This document shows positions 1-7,549 of a stretch of 64,000 bases of DNA, in pieces (the first letter of the stretch is position 1; the number at the start of each line of letters is the position of its first letter). The stretch covers positions 1,823,001 to 1,887,000 of the forward strand of contig VISH01000002.1 in the NCBI GenBank assembly GCA_007827375.1, written 5' to 3'. The translations under genes and the position numbers were made by a program. The stretch comes from Alteromonadaceae bacterium 2753L.S.0a.02 (lineage in GTDB: Bacteria > Pseudomonadota > Gammaproteobacteria > Pseudomonadales > Cellvibrionaceae). The notes beneath the pieces are model-generated. The model made no database searches. It was given only the letters and a program-made list of their open reading frames with translations, and had not been told where the DNA came from.

Positions 1-128
1 AGTGCCGAACTGTACACATCCAGTGCCATGGAATCACTCACAATCACTGCCAGCCCGTTGATGGCCTTGCGGAAATCGACGGGATCGCGATGCAGGTAAA
101 TGGGAATGGAATCAGGCCACTGAATCAT
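1..128 (-). CDS. tnpB: IS66 family accessory protein TnpB, N-terminal part (truncated by window)
   Basis: The first 42 codons of TnpB are visible and match the N terminus of the complete copy at 33768-34124. IS66 TnpB is a small accessory protein of unknown biochemical role needed for transposition with TnpA and TnpC. The start ATG at 128 overlaps the tnpA stop (ATGA overlap), a typical translationally coupled arrangement. The protein continues off the left edge, so nothing can be said about its C terminus here. Confidence 0.88.
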   Translation of the reverse strand, partial: MIQWPDSIPIYLHRDPVDFRKAINGLAVIVSDSMALDVYSSA

Positions 129-409
129 GCCAAGGCTTTTACCAGGGCAACGAATGAAGGAATCGGCATGGTGCTGGGGCAGAGAATTTTACAGTGGCCG
201 ATTTGTAAAACCAGGCAATTGGTGTGTTCTACCTCAGGTAGTACAATCGCTTTCGCGAAAGGGCTGCCCTCAGAGGCTCTGCGCTTGGAAAGCTTCAAGC
301 TGAAGTACTTGGGATTAATATCGCGTTGTTTACAGAATTCTGTTTGCGATAGGCCTGATTGCTCATAGTCAGCAAAGAGCTGGGGCCAGTTGTGCTTTTT
401 GTTGGGCAT
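125..409 (-). CDS. tnpA: IS66 family accessory protein TnpA (OrfA-like)
   Basis: A 94-residue basic protein whose translation is the same as that of the copy at 34121-34405. The N-terminal half (LFADYEQSGLSQTEFCKQR) has the helix-turn-helix look of IS66 TnpA proteins, which probably help bind the element's ends. It is the first gene of the tnpA-tnpB-tnpC operon on the minus strand and overlaps tnpB by 4 bases. A purine-rich ribosome site (gaggag on the coding strand) lies just upstream. The family call rests on the gene order and the intact neighbouring copy. Confidence 0.88.
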   Translation of the reverse strand: MPNKKHNWPQLFADYEQSGLSQTEFCKQRDINPKYFSLKLSKRRASEGSPFAKAIVLPEVEHTNCLVLQIGHCKILCPSTMPIPSFVALVKALA

Positions 410-489
410 GGGGACTCCTCGTTGGATGGAGCCTTTACGTTACATTTGCTTTTGAAGTCTGGCTAGAGTGTGATTCGATTGGCGCTTAC

Positions 490-497
490 GTAATAAC
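490..497. repeat. 8-bp spacer between two IS66 ends (probable target-site duplication)
   Basis: The bases gtaataac separate the end of the left IS66 copy (489) from the terminal gtaagcg of a second, different IS66-like element (498). Eight base pairs is the standard IS66 target duplication. Which of the two elements generated it cannot be decided, because the partner copies are off-window or destroyed. Confidence 0.6.
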
Positions 498-528
498 GTA
501 AGCGTTCATCCAGAACCGTATTGAACTT

Positions 529-828
529 CTATTTTCCCGGTGCTAATTGTTTTGCCATTTGAATAATCTCACGAAGATGTTTTTCCTCCATATGTTGGCA
601 TTCTTCAAAGGTTTCAAATTTATAGAGTGCGAGTATCTGATTCATGCTTGTCAATATCTGGAGGATTTTATGGCGGTGCTTGGAACGTAGTTTCTCCAGT
701 TGCAGTCCTTGGTAGGCTCCTGCAATCTTATACGCTTTTTGCCATTGTTGTATGGCCGGATCTGCGGCGATTTTTCTGGCATTGTTGGCCATTTCGCTCC
801 ATTCCCGGTAAGCGTCGTTATCGGCCAT
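529..828 (-). CDS. Hypothetical passenger protein of the IS66-like element
   Basis: A 99-residue, probably helical protein (MADNDAYREW at the start) with no domain I recognise. The ATG at 828 is preceded by AGGT and overlaps the tnpC stop by a few bases, so it is probably translated by coupling to tnpC; an upstream in-frame start at 870 is less likely. It lies inside the element just before its terminal repeat, so I treat it as IS-borne rather than as a host gene. Function unknown. Confidence 0.6.
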   Translation of the reverse strand: MADNDAYREWSEMANNARKIAADPAIQQWQKAYKIAGAYQGLQLEKLRSKHRHKILQILTSMNQILALYKFETFEECQHMEEKHLREIIQMAKQLAPGK

Positions 829-2407
829 CGTGAGACCTATGGATATCTGAACGCATCGGGTGATGAGCAAACTCGGTTTTCCAGCGACGCGGTGTTAACG
901 CCTCTACTTGACTCGCAGGATGGAGACTCACGCGCTGCAACACATCGACAAGATAATCGTAAGGATTAATATCATGCAGGCGGCACGTTGAGATTAAGCT
1001 TTGGATGATTCCCACATGTTCGCCACCCAGTTCTGTCCAGCAGAACAGCCAGTTTCGCCGTCCACAGGCGATTGGTCTGATGGCTCGCTCTACATGATTA
1101 GTATCTAACGGAAGGTCAGCATCACTTAAAAACAATCGCAAGCCTGACGCTTGATTTTGTGCATATCTCAAGGCTTTCAGTAAGGGGTTGGAAGGAAGCA
1201 AGGCAGGATTTAATCGTTGCTCTTGTACCCACTTAAAAAATGCTTCGACCACAGGCTTGGTATGTTTGAGACGATATATTAATTTCTTATCACCGTGTAG
1301 CTCCAGGGCTTTAATGTCACGCTCAATGGTGTACAGCTTGCCGATATACGTCAGGGCAATGGCGGAGGCTTCAGGCTCCATCGCTTCACATTTTTCAAAA
1401 TAGCGCCGACAATGCGCCCAGCAACGCGCAGTCTTGCATTGCTTAACGCTGGCCGAGTAAAGGTCGTAGGCTTTATAGCCATCGCTTAAAATGGTGCCGC
1501 TAAATTCCCCTAATTGACTTTTTAAGTGCTGCATCGCTTTGGATGAAGAATACGTAAAGCAAATTTCATCGCATTCGCCCATCATCGGCCAAAAATAACT
1601 TTGTTTTAATTTTCCCTTTTTCGCTCTTCCTGCTTTTATCGGCGTTTCATCGATCGCGAGAATTTTACTTGTTAAAATATGCCCAAGCTGGACTTGATAA
1701 ATCGGTTTCAGTAGATCTATTGATCGTTTTACCAAGATAGTGAGGGTGCTACGTGCCAGAACAATACCATTATTTCCTAAACGCTGATGTTGACGATAAA
1801 GTGGCATATGATAGACAAACTTTTCGATCAGCATGCCGACTAAAAAACTCACATCCGCTAAACTTTTATCAAAAACAGCGTTCGGCTCACAATGAGAAAT
1901 GATGGCTTGAGTGGATTTTCTCTTAACCGTTTGACTGATGTATTTAAGGACAACAAAGCTTGCCGGTTTCTGGGCAAGACGGTAGGTAACTTTTTCGCCA
2001 ATCACTTCGTAATCGTCTTTATCGTCGCCCTCCAGTTCCGGTGCGCGCACGTGAATTTCTTCTACCGGAACCGATTCATCGAAACGAAGTTGACTGCCTT
2101 CGGGTGAACCGGACAATGGTTTTTTCTTAGCGGCACCGCGCTGGTAAGTGATCGTCTGTTTGTCTTCTTCAGGAGACCGAGACTTGGGGAGTGAACCTAA
2201 GAGTTCTGTCAGGGTCGTTTAATAAGAATGATCGGAGAAATCTTTTTTCTCCGACTTTTGACCAAAGAGTTGACGCTTAAACCAGTCAAGTTGATGCTGC
2301 AAGGATTGGATCTTTTCATCCTTTTCTTGCAGCAATGCAACCATCGCTTGAACCTGTTTTGGATCAAGTGCGCTAAGCTGTGAAGGGTGATCGCCATGAG
2401 AATTCAT
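818..2407 (-). pseudogene. tnpC: IS66 family transposase TnpC, interrupted by an in-frame stop
   Basis: Reading from 2407 gives an N-terminal coiled-coil segment typical of TnpC (ALLQEKDEKIQSLQHQLDWF) followed by the conserved FGQKSEK motif, then a TAA at 2219-2221. Translation continues in the same frame without a shift to 818, covering the DDE catalytic region (AIDETPIK, LSDGYKAYD) and the C-terminal HVERAIRPI motif. Without the nonsense codon the protein would be about 529 residues, the usual TnpC size. A single TAA is therefore the only visible lesion in this gene. Downstream initiation at 2116 could give a 432-residue protein lacking the N-terminal domain. Confidence 0.85.
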
Positions 2408-2425
2408 GGCAGAGAAGTATAAAGC

Positions 2426-2782
2426 TTATGGCAAGCGTTGACTATGACTGTATCGCTTTCGTTGCTGTACCGAGGTTAAATCAATCCCTTCGAGAATCAG
2501 CTTGAGCTGGGTGAAGTCCAATCGTATTTTTTCACCATCCCCCTTGGGTAATTGGAAGGCACCCTGCTCAAGTTTTTTATACCAAATACAATATCCATTG
2601 CGATCAAAGTAAAGTATTTTCATCAGGGTAAGGCGACGATTGACAAATATAAACAAATCGCCACTTAATGAATTTTCCTTGAGTGTGTTTTTGACTAACG
2701 CGGTAAGCCCATTGAAGGACTTACGCATGTCTGTCGGCAACGGGTATGCCCACACCTTCGTGGTTGACTCTGGGAAAAACAT
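2426..2782 (-). CDS. tnpB: IS66 family accessory protein TnpB
   Basis: A 118-residue protein with the characteristic TnpB pattern: PTDMRKSFNGL near the N terminus, then LFIFVNRR, KILYFDRNGYCIWYKKLE and a final helical segment. I chose the ATG at 2782 because it gives the standard family length and directly follows the tnpA stop; a longer reading from 2827 would run inside tnpA. It is the second gene of the damaged element's operon. It looks intact, though the downstream transposase is not. Confidence 0.88.
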   Translation of the reverse strand: MFFPESTTKVWAYPLPTDMRKSFNGLTALVKNTLKENSLSGDLFIFVNRRLTLMKILYFDRNGYCIWYKKLEQGAFQLPKGDGEKIRLDFTQLKLILEGIDLTSVQQRKRYSHSQRLP

Positions 2783-2783
2783 C

Positions 2784-3119
2784 TTACGGAGCCTTGATAC
2801 GTAATATCCACCCCTGGCCGAGTTCAAGCTCCACTTGCCAGCTATTATTGCTCAACTCTGAGGTCATCGGCGATGCACTCGGCTGCGGCGTAATATCAAT
2901 GAATCTGTCAGTGTTGTTATCTTGAGCTTGTTTGCTTTTGAAGCGTTTTCGCCAGCTATAAAAACCACTGGGGGCGATATGGTGCTGCTGGCAATACGCT
3001 TCTAACGTAAGGTTACTTCGACCGTAGTTGGCAATCAATTCTCGCCATTGGGTCTCGCTACGGCGTGCGTATTTCCTAGTGTTTTCGCCTGAGTCATTAT
3101 TCATTGCGAACGTGTTCAT
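2784..3119 (-). CDS. tnpA: IS66 family accessory protein TnpA
   Basis: A 111-residue protein with a helix-turn-helix-like N-terminal half (WRELIANYGRSNLTLEAYCQ, then GFYSWRKRFK) typical of IS66/IS3 OrfA-like DNA-binding proteins. It is the first gene of the second IS66-like operon and is one base from tnpB. Its own upstream region, which should hold the element's terminal repeat, is cut off about 23 bp upstream by IS3-like sequence. The protein differs clearly from the TnpA at 125-409, so the two elements are not the same IS. Confidence 0.82.
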   Translation of the reverse strand: MNTFAMNNDSGENTRKYARRSETQWRELIANYGRSNLTLEAYCQQHHIAPSGFYSWRKRFKSKQAQDNNTDRFIDITPQPSASPMTSELSNNSWQVELELGQGWILRIKAP

Positions 3120-3208
3120 GGTTTACCCTCTTAAGTTTGTATGTACTGGTCTAATGACACCGGACATATTGATAAGAGACAATATCACGAATTATCAAGG
3201 TGTCCAAA

Positions 3209-3499
3209 ATGAGTACAAAACAAACCAGGAAGTGCTACCCCAGAGAATTCAAGGAAGAAGCCGTCGCGCTAATAACCGAACAGGGCTATAGCGCCACCAG
3301 AGCGGCAGAGGCTGTCGGTGTGACAGCCAGCTTGCTGTACAAGTGGAAAGAAGCATTCGAAGCTGAGAAGTCGGGAGACGCACTAAGTATTGACGAACGA
3401 GAGGAACTTAAACGGCTCCGAAAAGAGAATCGGGAGCTGAAGATGGAGAAAGAAATTTTAAAAAAGGCCAGCGCCTTCTTTGCGAAAGAAATGAAGTAA
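3209..3499 (+). CDS. IS3 family transposase OrfA
   Basis: A 96-residue protein with an N-terminal helix-turn-helix (YPREFKEEAVALITEQGYS, then ASLLYKWKEAF) and a C-terminal leucine zipper (EELKRLRKENRELKMEKEIL), the standard OrfA architecture for binding IS ends and dimerising. The ATG at 3209 is preferred over an in-frame GTG at 3200. Near the 3' end a slippery A AAA AAG at 3460-3466 would let ribosomes shift -1 into orfB and make the OrfAB transposase, as known for the family. Confidence 0.9.
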   Translation: MSTKQTRKCYPREFKEEAVALITEQGYSATRAAEAVGVTASLLYKWKEAFEAEKSGDALSIDEREELKRLRKENRELKMEKEILKKASAFFAKEMK

Positions 3500-3537
3500 A
3501 GTACGACTTCATACAGGTTGAATCGACGCAATTTCCC

Positions 3538-4422
3538 GTGGTGATATTGTGCCGGGTGATGGGGGTCAGTTGTTCCGCGTATTACGACTGGGCCAATCGC
3601 CCTCTGCCTACAGCGAATCAAAAAGAACTGCTCCCAATCGGGCGCATGAAATCGCTTTTTAAACAGAGCCGCAGCAGCTTGGGCAGTCGAGAGATGATGA
3701 AAAAACTACGCGAAGAAGGTTTTGATATTGGGCGATACCGTGTTCGAAAACTGATGGAAAGGCTTGGATTGGTTGTCACGCAGCGCATTGCGTACAAGGT
3801 TACAACCAAGCGGAAAGCAAGTGATGCGGTTGCAGACAACTTGTTAAACCAAAATTTCAACCCTCGTGGCCCGAATGAGGTTTGGGCGGGTGACGTGACC
3901 TACTTAAAAACCGGTGAGGGCTGGATGTACCTGGCGGTTGTCATGGACTTGTATTCACGTCCCATTGTTGGTTGGCACATTGACAAGCGAATGACAACGA
4001 GCTTGGTGAATAGGGCCTTGATTAAAGCCTACAATATCAGGCAGCCTCCAAGGGGTGTCGTGTTCCATAGTGATCGGGGGTCGCAGTACACAAGCAAACG
4101 CTACCGATCGCTACTACAAAGTTATGGTATCCGAGCCAGCATGGGGGATGTTGGAGCCTGCTGGGATAATGCCGTTGTGGAACGTTTTTTTGGAAGCCTG
4201 AAGCATGATTGGGTTCTAAAAATTCCACAACCAACGCGCGATGGCATGAGAAGTGACGTGACTGCGTACATGCGTTATTACAACACGGAGCGTTTGCATT
4301 CATCGAACGAGGATTTGTCGCCAGTAGCGTATGAAGCACGCCACTTCGGAGCCTCTGATTTTTGCGCGAGCTTGCCTCGTGGAAAAAACAGTGGCCAACA
4401 AGCGAAGCGCGTTAGTCTTTGA
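3538..4422 (+). CDS. IS3 family transposase OrfB (DDE integrase catalytic part)
   Basis: OrfB carries the rve/DDE core: first Asp in GDVTYLKT, second in HSDRGSQYTS, and Glu in ERFFGSLK. It is expressed as OrfAB by -1 frameshifting; in that frame the reading continues without a stop from the slippery site through KYDFIQVES into this segment, so 3538 is only the first convenient start. The tail after SPVAYE is unusual and may come from replacement of the original 3' end. The catalytic domain itself appears complete. Confidence 0.87.
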   Translation: MVILCRVMGVSCSAYYDWANRPLPTANQKELLPIGRMKSLFKQSRSSLGSREMMKKLREEGFDIGRYRVRKLMERLGLVVTQRIAYKVTTKRKASDAVADNLLNQNFNPRGPNEVWAGDVTYLKTGEGWMYLAVVMDLYSRPIVGWHIDKRMTTSLVNRALIKAYNIRQPPRGVVFHSDRGSQYTSKRYRSLLQSYGIRASMGDVGACWDNAVVERFFGSLKHDWVLKIPQPTRDGMRSDVTAYMRYYNTERLHSSNEDLSPVAYEARHFGASDFCASLPRGKNSGQQAKRVSL

Positions 4423-4504
4423 GGCGGGGTAAAATGCGGGTAAAATGTAAAATGGACATCCAATAACTTTACACCCCTACCAAAACATGCCATAATCACC
4501 AACC

Positions 4505-5578
4505 ATGACCATCAGTAGAGAGAATCAAGTTTGCCTGGAGGCGACGCCGTTTTATCACTGCTACGTGCGCTGTGTGCGTCGTGCCTATCTGTGTGGTGAA
4601 GATTATTCCACCGGGGAAAATTTCGATCACCGCAAGCAATGGATTGTTTCCCGTCTTAAGTTTCTTTCTTATGTGTATGCCATCGATATCTGCGCTTTTG
4701 CGGTAATGAGCAATCATTATCACGTAGTACTGCATGTGGATAAGGCGCGAGCGGAATCCTGGTCGCGTACCGAGGTGGTGGAGCGCTGGATGCAGCTATA
4801 TAACGGCGATATGCTGGTAAGCCGCTGGTTAAAATCACCAGGCGCCATGGATGATGTTACGCGTGAAGCGGTGTTTAAAAAAATCGAAGAGTGGCGCGAG
4901 CGATTGTACGATATTGGCTGGTTTATGCGGGGTGTTAACGAAACCATTGCACGCATGGCGAATAAAGAAGAAAACTGCAAGGGTCGATTTTGGGAAGGGC
5001 GCTATAAAAGTCAGGCGCTGTTAGATGAAGCGGCGCTGTTAAGCTGTATGGCCTATGTGGATCTCAACCCGGTGCGCGCGGGTATGGAACAAGGTTTAGT
5101 GGATAGCGATTTCACGTCTATACAGCAGCGCCTTTTCGATTTTGTGAAATATAAAAATAAAAAATCTACGGATGATAAAAAAGTGATTAACCGGGTGAAG
5201 CACCAGCGAGAGTTAGCAGTGGAGCTGGAGTTGGATGATTTACCCGAAGCCAGTTTAATGGCATTCGATGGTTCCAGTCATACGGATATTCACACCGCGC
5301 TGCCATTCACTAAGCAGGATTATTTCCAGTTGGTCGATACTTCCGGTCGTTTAATCCGTGAAGGTAAGCGGGGAGCTATCCCCAGCAACATCGCACCTAT
5401 TGTGCAGCGATTCGGGCTGGAGGCCGATAAATGGCTGGCGCATATTGAAAATTTCGGACGTACCTACGGCCGTTGCGCCGGGCAGGTGGCGCGTATGAAG
5501 GATTATGTGGCTCGTTTCGAAAAAGTAACGACGAAAGGCGTGCGAAGTTCCGGCCTTTGCTATGCGCTTTCTGGGTAG
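4505..5578 (+). CDS. REP-associated tyrosine transposase-like (RAYT), Y1_Tnp/HUH family
   Basis: A 357-residue protein with the IS200/RAYT signature: N-terminal FYHCYVRCVRRAYLCGED, the HUH metal motif in MSNHYHVVLHVD, and the conserved GRFWEGRYKSQALL / YVDLNPVRAGM block. The catalytic Tyr is most likely in that block. Such enzymes nick single-stranded DNA beside short hairpins preceded by a guide tetranucleotide, often GTAG, and are thought to spread REP sequences. The gene is a single cistron, and the CDS ends in a GGGTAG sequence (5573-5578) matched by CTACCC at 5647-5652. Its possible substrates are the hairpin arrays listed below; this link is inference. Confidence 0.85.
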   Translation: MTISRENQVCLEATPFYHCYVRCVRRAYLCGEDYSTGENFDHRKQWIVSRLKFLSYVYAIDICAFAVMSNHYHVVLHVDKARAESWSRTEVVERWMQLYNGDMLVSRWLKSPGAMDDVTREAVFKKIEEWRERLYDIGWFMRGVNETIARMANKEENCKGRFWEGRYKSQALLDEAALLSCMAYVDLNPVRAGMEQGLVDSDFTSIQQRLFDFVKYKNKKSTDDKKVINRVKHQRELAVELELDDLPEASLMAFDGSSHTDIHTALPFTKQDYFQLVDTSGRLIREGKRGAIPSNIAPIVQRFGLEADKWLAHIENFGRTYGRCAGQVARMKDYVARFEKVTTKGVRSSGLCYALSG

Positions 5579-5644
5579 CGGCGATACGTACAACATTGTG
5601 AAAAATACGTGCAAAAACCGCTTTATGCTCATTGTTGAGCGGAG

Positions 5645-5695
5645 CGCCTACCCATCGTAAGGCTGTTTGACATGGGGCGTAACCGGCTTTGTGAT
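5645..5695 (+). repeat. Degenerate ~45-bp repeat, copy A (before parDE)
   Basis: The segment starting gcctacccatcgtaaggctg shares the pattern CCTACC-AT-GTAAGG-TGTTTGA-TAACC-GCTTT, in order and with nearly the same spacing, with 6765-6815. Both copies lie upstream of toxin-antitoxin loci. It may be a decayed mobile-element end or a cassette junction; I do not recognise the family. Confidence 0.55.
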
Positions 5696-6035
5696 TGAAT
5701 ACGACCCATACAAGGTCTTCCTGGTCACCTTTGGCTGCCCGTTACCTCCGACCCATTCATCGACCAGTCACCAAATACAACCAAGCGAGTGGCATTCCCA
5801 TAGCTGAAAGCTGTGGTCTGTTCCGCTTCGCTGAACCAACCTCTACGTTGGATAGCAGCGTGGCTATCCGGTTTATCCTGCAACTGTTGGGGCCTGTGAG
5901 CACTGGCCATGCATGGAATTGTACCCGTGTGTGGAGAGAGATCACTTGCGTAGACGCTGTTTGGGGGAAGGCGGCCCGCGAGCGGCTGAGGCGGAGCTGT
6001 TGGCAACACTGAAAGCGGAAAGTGATAACGAGCTA

Positions 6036-6064
6036 TAACAATCTTTAGCATATATGGCTATAAT
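6036..6064 (+). promoter_or_regulatory. Probable parDE promoter
   Basis: A perfect TATAAT (-10) lies at 6059-6064, 36 bases before the parD start. The -35 17 bases upstream (taacaa) is weak, consistent with a promoter repressed by the antitoxin, as usual in ParD systems. No clear operator was identified. Confidence 0.4.
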
Positions 6065-6100
6065 CCGGGCATAGAAATGCTCAAAAATTAGGGTGTAGCC

Positions 6101-6379
6101 ATGAACGTTTCGTTGACGTCTGAACTGGAAAACTACGTGAAAGCCAAGGTTGCAACTGGAATGTACAACTCTGCCAGTGAAGTGATGCGTGAAGCGCTCC
6201 GCTTAATGGAAGAGCGAGACGCTATGCAGGCAGTCCGCCTTGAAGCCTTAAGGCAGGACATCAACAAGGGCTTGGACTCGCTCGAAAGAGAAGGCAGCAA
6301 GCCACTGGATATGGAAGCTATCAAAGCCAACGGCCGAGCGAGGCTAGCTGGCAATAGCAACACTGATGCTGGAGCTTGA
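6101..6379 (+). CDS. parD: Type II antitoxin, ParD/CopG ribbon-helix-helix family
   Basis: A 92-residue protein beginning MNVSLTSELENYVKAKV, with ASEVMREALRLMEERD typical of ParD antitoxins. The N-terminal ribbon-helix-helix should bind the operon's operator, and the C-terminal half should wrap and neutralise the toxin encoded next. The gene overlaps parE by 14 bases, the usual coupling in this family. Upstream is a TATAAT box. Both partners look intact, so this is the one complete TA pair of the three loci in this cluster. Confidence 0.88.
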   Translation: MNVSLTSELENYVKAKVATGMYNSASEVMREALRLMEERDAMQAVRLEALRQDINKGLDSLEREGSKPLDMEAIKANGRARLAGNSNTDAGA

Positions 6380-6653
6380 AATCTCGCCCGAAGCGGAAAA
6401 CGACTTGCTGGAAACTTGGTTGTACATTGCTGAAGATCAGCCCATCAACGCCGACCGTTATCTGGACAAGCTGCAAGAGAAGGCCCAAAAGCTGGCCGAG
6501 TTCCCCGACCTTAGGCGAGACCGGCCAGAACTGGCGGAGGGTCTGAAAAGCTTCCCCGTTGACCGCTATAATCTGTATTACATTGTCACTAATACCAAGC
6601 TTATTCTGGTGCGAGTGTTGCCGGGAGATCGCGACGTTACTGCCATCTTTTGA
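6366..6653 (+). CDS. parE: Type II toxin, ParE/RelE family
   Basis: A 95-residue protein with the ParE pattern: LEISPEAENDLLETWLYIAE, then LRRDRPELAEGLKSFPVDRY and a C-terminal LVRVLPGDRDVTAIF. ParE toxins generally inhibit DNA gyrase, while RelE relatives cut mRNA; the sequence looks ParE-like. It starts inside the 3' end of parD and is full length for the family. Together with ParD it forms a self-regulated addiction module that probably stabilises this accessory region. Confidence 0.87.
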   Translation: MLELEISPEAENDLLETWLYIAEDQPINADRYLDKLQEKAQKLAEFPDLRRDRPELAEGLKSFPVDRYNLYYIVTNTKLILVRVLPGDRDVTAIF

Positions 6654-6764
6654 GGTTTTGTCTTCCAATCCGTGTGTCATGCTTGTTACAAAAAAGACAA
6701 CAAGCTCGCACCGGGCCAACGTCATGTTAAAGCTGTAAGTTCCCTACCTCCGGTGCCAGGAAAG

Positions 6765-6815
6765 CCTACCGATTGTAAGGATGTTTGAAAGGTGTTCTAA
6801 CCAGCTTTCAATAGG
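6765..6815 (+). repeat. Degenerate ~45-bp repeat, copy B (fused to a toxin remnant)
   Basis: The segment starting gcctaccgattgtaaggatg matches copy A at 5645 at roughly two thirds of positions. Its right edge abuts the surviving middle of a HigB-like toxin gene, so whatever inserted or recombined here removed the toxin's N-terminal part. Confidence 0.5.
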
Positions 6816-6998
6816 TGAAGGCCTAAGCGAGCTTCGAAACAACTCTGGCCCCGGTTAATCGAGTGTATTACGGCAAGAGGACAGCAGGTTTTCCTGTTGT
6901 TGTGTGGTGGTGATAAGTCCACTCAATCGAAGGACACCAAGAAGGTCAAAGAATACTGGAAAGATCGCAAGCGGAGGCATCAACATGACGCGTCGTAA
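6816..6998 (+). pseudogene. HigB/RelE-like toxin remnant (frameshifted, N-terminally deleted)
   Basis: Translation in pieces recovers the C-terminal half of a phage-Gp49-like (HigB) toxin: GEGLSELRNNSGPG in one frame, then a stop, RVYYGKR in another, and LLLCGGDKSTQSKDTKKVKE running to a stop at 6996-6998 in the third. The first ~50 residues are missing and replaced by repeat copy B. The end overlaps the antitoxin start at 6985 by 14 bases, which preserves the ancestral operon layout. No functional toxin can be made from this locus. Confidence 0.75.
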
Positions 6999-7296
6999 TG
7001 TAAGAGCGACGCATAAAAAGCATTTGCGCGATGCCAACGTCGCCGCAGAATACCTAAGCGAAGCCTTGGTAGATGAAGATGCTGCCGCAATCCTTATGGC
7101 CTGGCGTAATATCGCTGAGGCGCAGGAAGACGGTATCATCGGCTTGGTTCAGCGGTCCCATCTGGGCCGCGAGAGCACGTACAAAATGCTCTCCGCCAGC
7201 GGCAACCCCAAGCTATCCAGCTTCACCAAACTGGTTCATGGGCTCGGTCTTAAACTGAAAGTTGAGGCAGACATAAACCAGCGTCCATCTGTTTGA
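6985..7296 (+). CDS. HigA-like addiction-module antidote protein (orphan antitoxin)
   Basis: A 103-residue protein (MTRRNVRATHKKHLRDAN) with the layout of the 'putative addiction module antidote' family: an N-terminal segment ending AEYLSEAL, then a Cro/XRE-like helix-turn-helix (GLVQRSHLGRESTYKMLS, NPKLSSFTKLVHGLGLKL). I chose the ATG at 6985, preceded by GGAGG, rather than an earlier in-frame GTG. Its toxin partner directly upstream is a broken remnant, so this is an orphan antitoxin that could still act as a DNA-binding protein or neutralise related toxins. Confidence 0.8.
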   Translation: MTRRNVRATHKKHLRDANVAAEYLSEALVDEDAAAILMAWRNIAEAQEDGIIGLVQRSHLGRESTYKMLSASGNPKLSSFTKLVHGLGLKLKVEADINQRPSV

Positions 7297-7549
7297 CCAC
7301 CATCCCGCGTGCTAACGGTTTTTCCAAGTTAAAGACGAAAAAATTTGGAGACTAAGAGTTGTGTTGAGCCACAGGAGCAATCGGCCAGTGCTTCTATGGA
7401 GGTCATTTTTACGAGAGTGTCAAGTAGCCGAACGGGCGTTGTTCGTTGTATTTAAATCCGTCAAAGGCCGGGTTTGGTGTGAGCCCCGCTAGACATGAAT
7501 TCTCAGGTGATGATTAAATTGATCGAAATGACTAGTTTAAGGAGTTGTT

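Larger units (their letters stand above)
1..489 (-). mobile_element. IS66-family element, right-hand 489 bp (window-truncated copy)
   Basis: This stretch matches 33997-34485, the tnpA-side end of the complete IS66 copy at 32222-34485, in all stretches I compared. It ends with the same terminal sequence (ggcgcttac at 481-489). It contains the start of tnpB and all of tnpA on the minus strand; the rest lies left of the window. The near-identity of two copies 34 kb apart in the same orientation suggests recent transposition. An 8-bp spacer (490-497) separates it from the next IS66-like end, as expected for a target duplication. Confidence 0.93.
498..3142 (-). mobile_element. Second IS66-like element, damaged (tnpA-tnpB-tnpC plus a passenger ORF)
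   Basis: A different IS66 lineage from the flanking copy. Its left end begins gtaagcgttcatccagaacc at 498, and it carries, on the minus strand, tnpA (3119-2784), tnpB (2782-2426), a nonsense-interrupted tnpC (2407-818) and a small 3' passenger gene (828-529). I cannot find the expected inverted end upstream of tnpA: sequence resembling an IS3 end starts at about 3143. The element is therefore probably truncated there and, with its broken tnpC, unlikely to move by itself. The right boundary is approximate. Confidence 0.82.
3143..4430 (+). mobile_element. IS3-family element (approximate limits, right end not found)
   Basis: The element consists of orfA and orfB in the -1 relationship with an A AAA AAG slippery site at 3460-3466. 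The left end is probably near tgtactggtctaatgacacc (3143), because this is where the IS66-like sequence stops. I could not find a matching inverted end after orfB; the last ~30 residues of OrfB also look unlike the family. The right end is therefore probably deleted or replaced, and the limits given are approximate. Confidence 0.7.
5579..6100. other. Intergenic region without a supported gene
   Basis: Open frames on both strands overlap here but none resembles a protein or has a convincing ribosome site. The left part holds an inverted pair GGGTAG/CTACCC (5573-5578 and 5647-5652) and one copy of a degenerate repeat that recurs at 6765. The right end provides the probable promoter of the parDE operon. 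Confidence 0.5.

Noticed and set aside
5695..6051. Overlapping open frames on both strands before parDE
   Set aside because: No ribosome site, no domain pattern, and composition like non-coding DNA.
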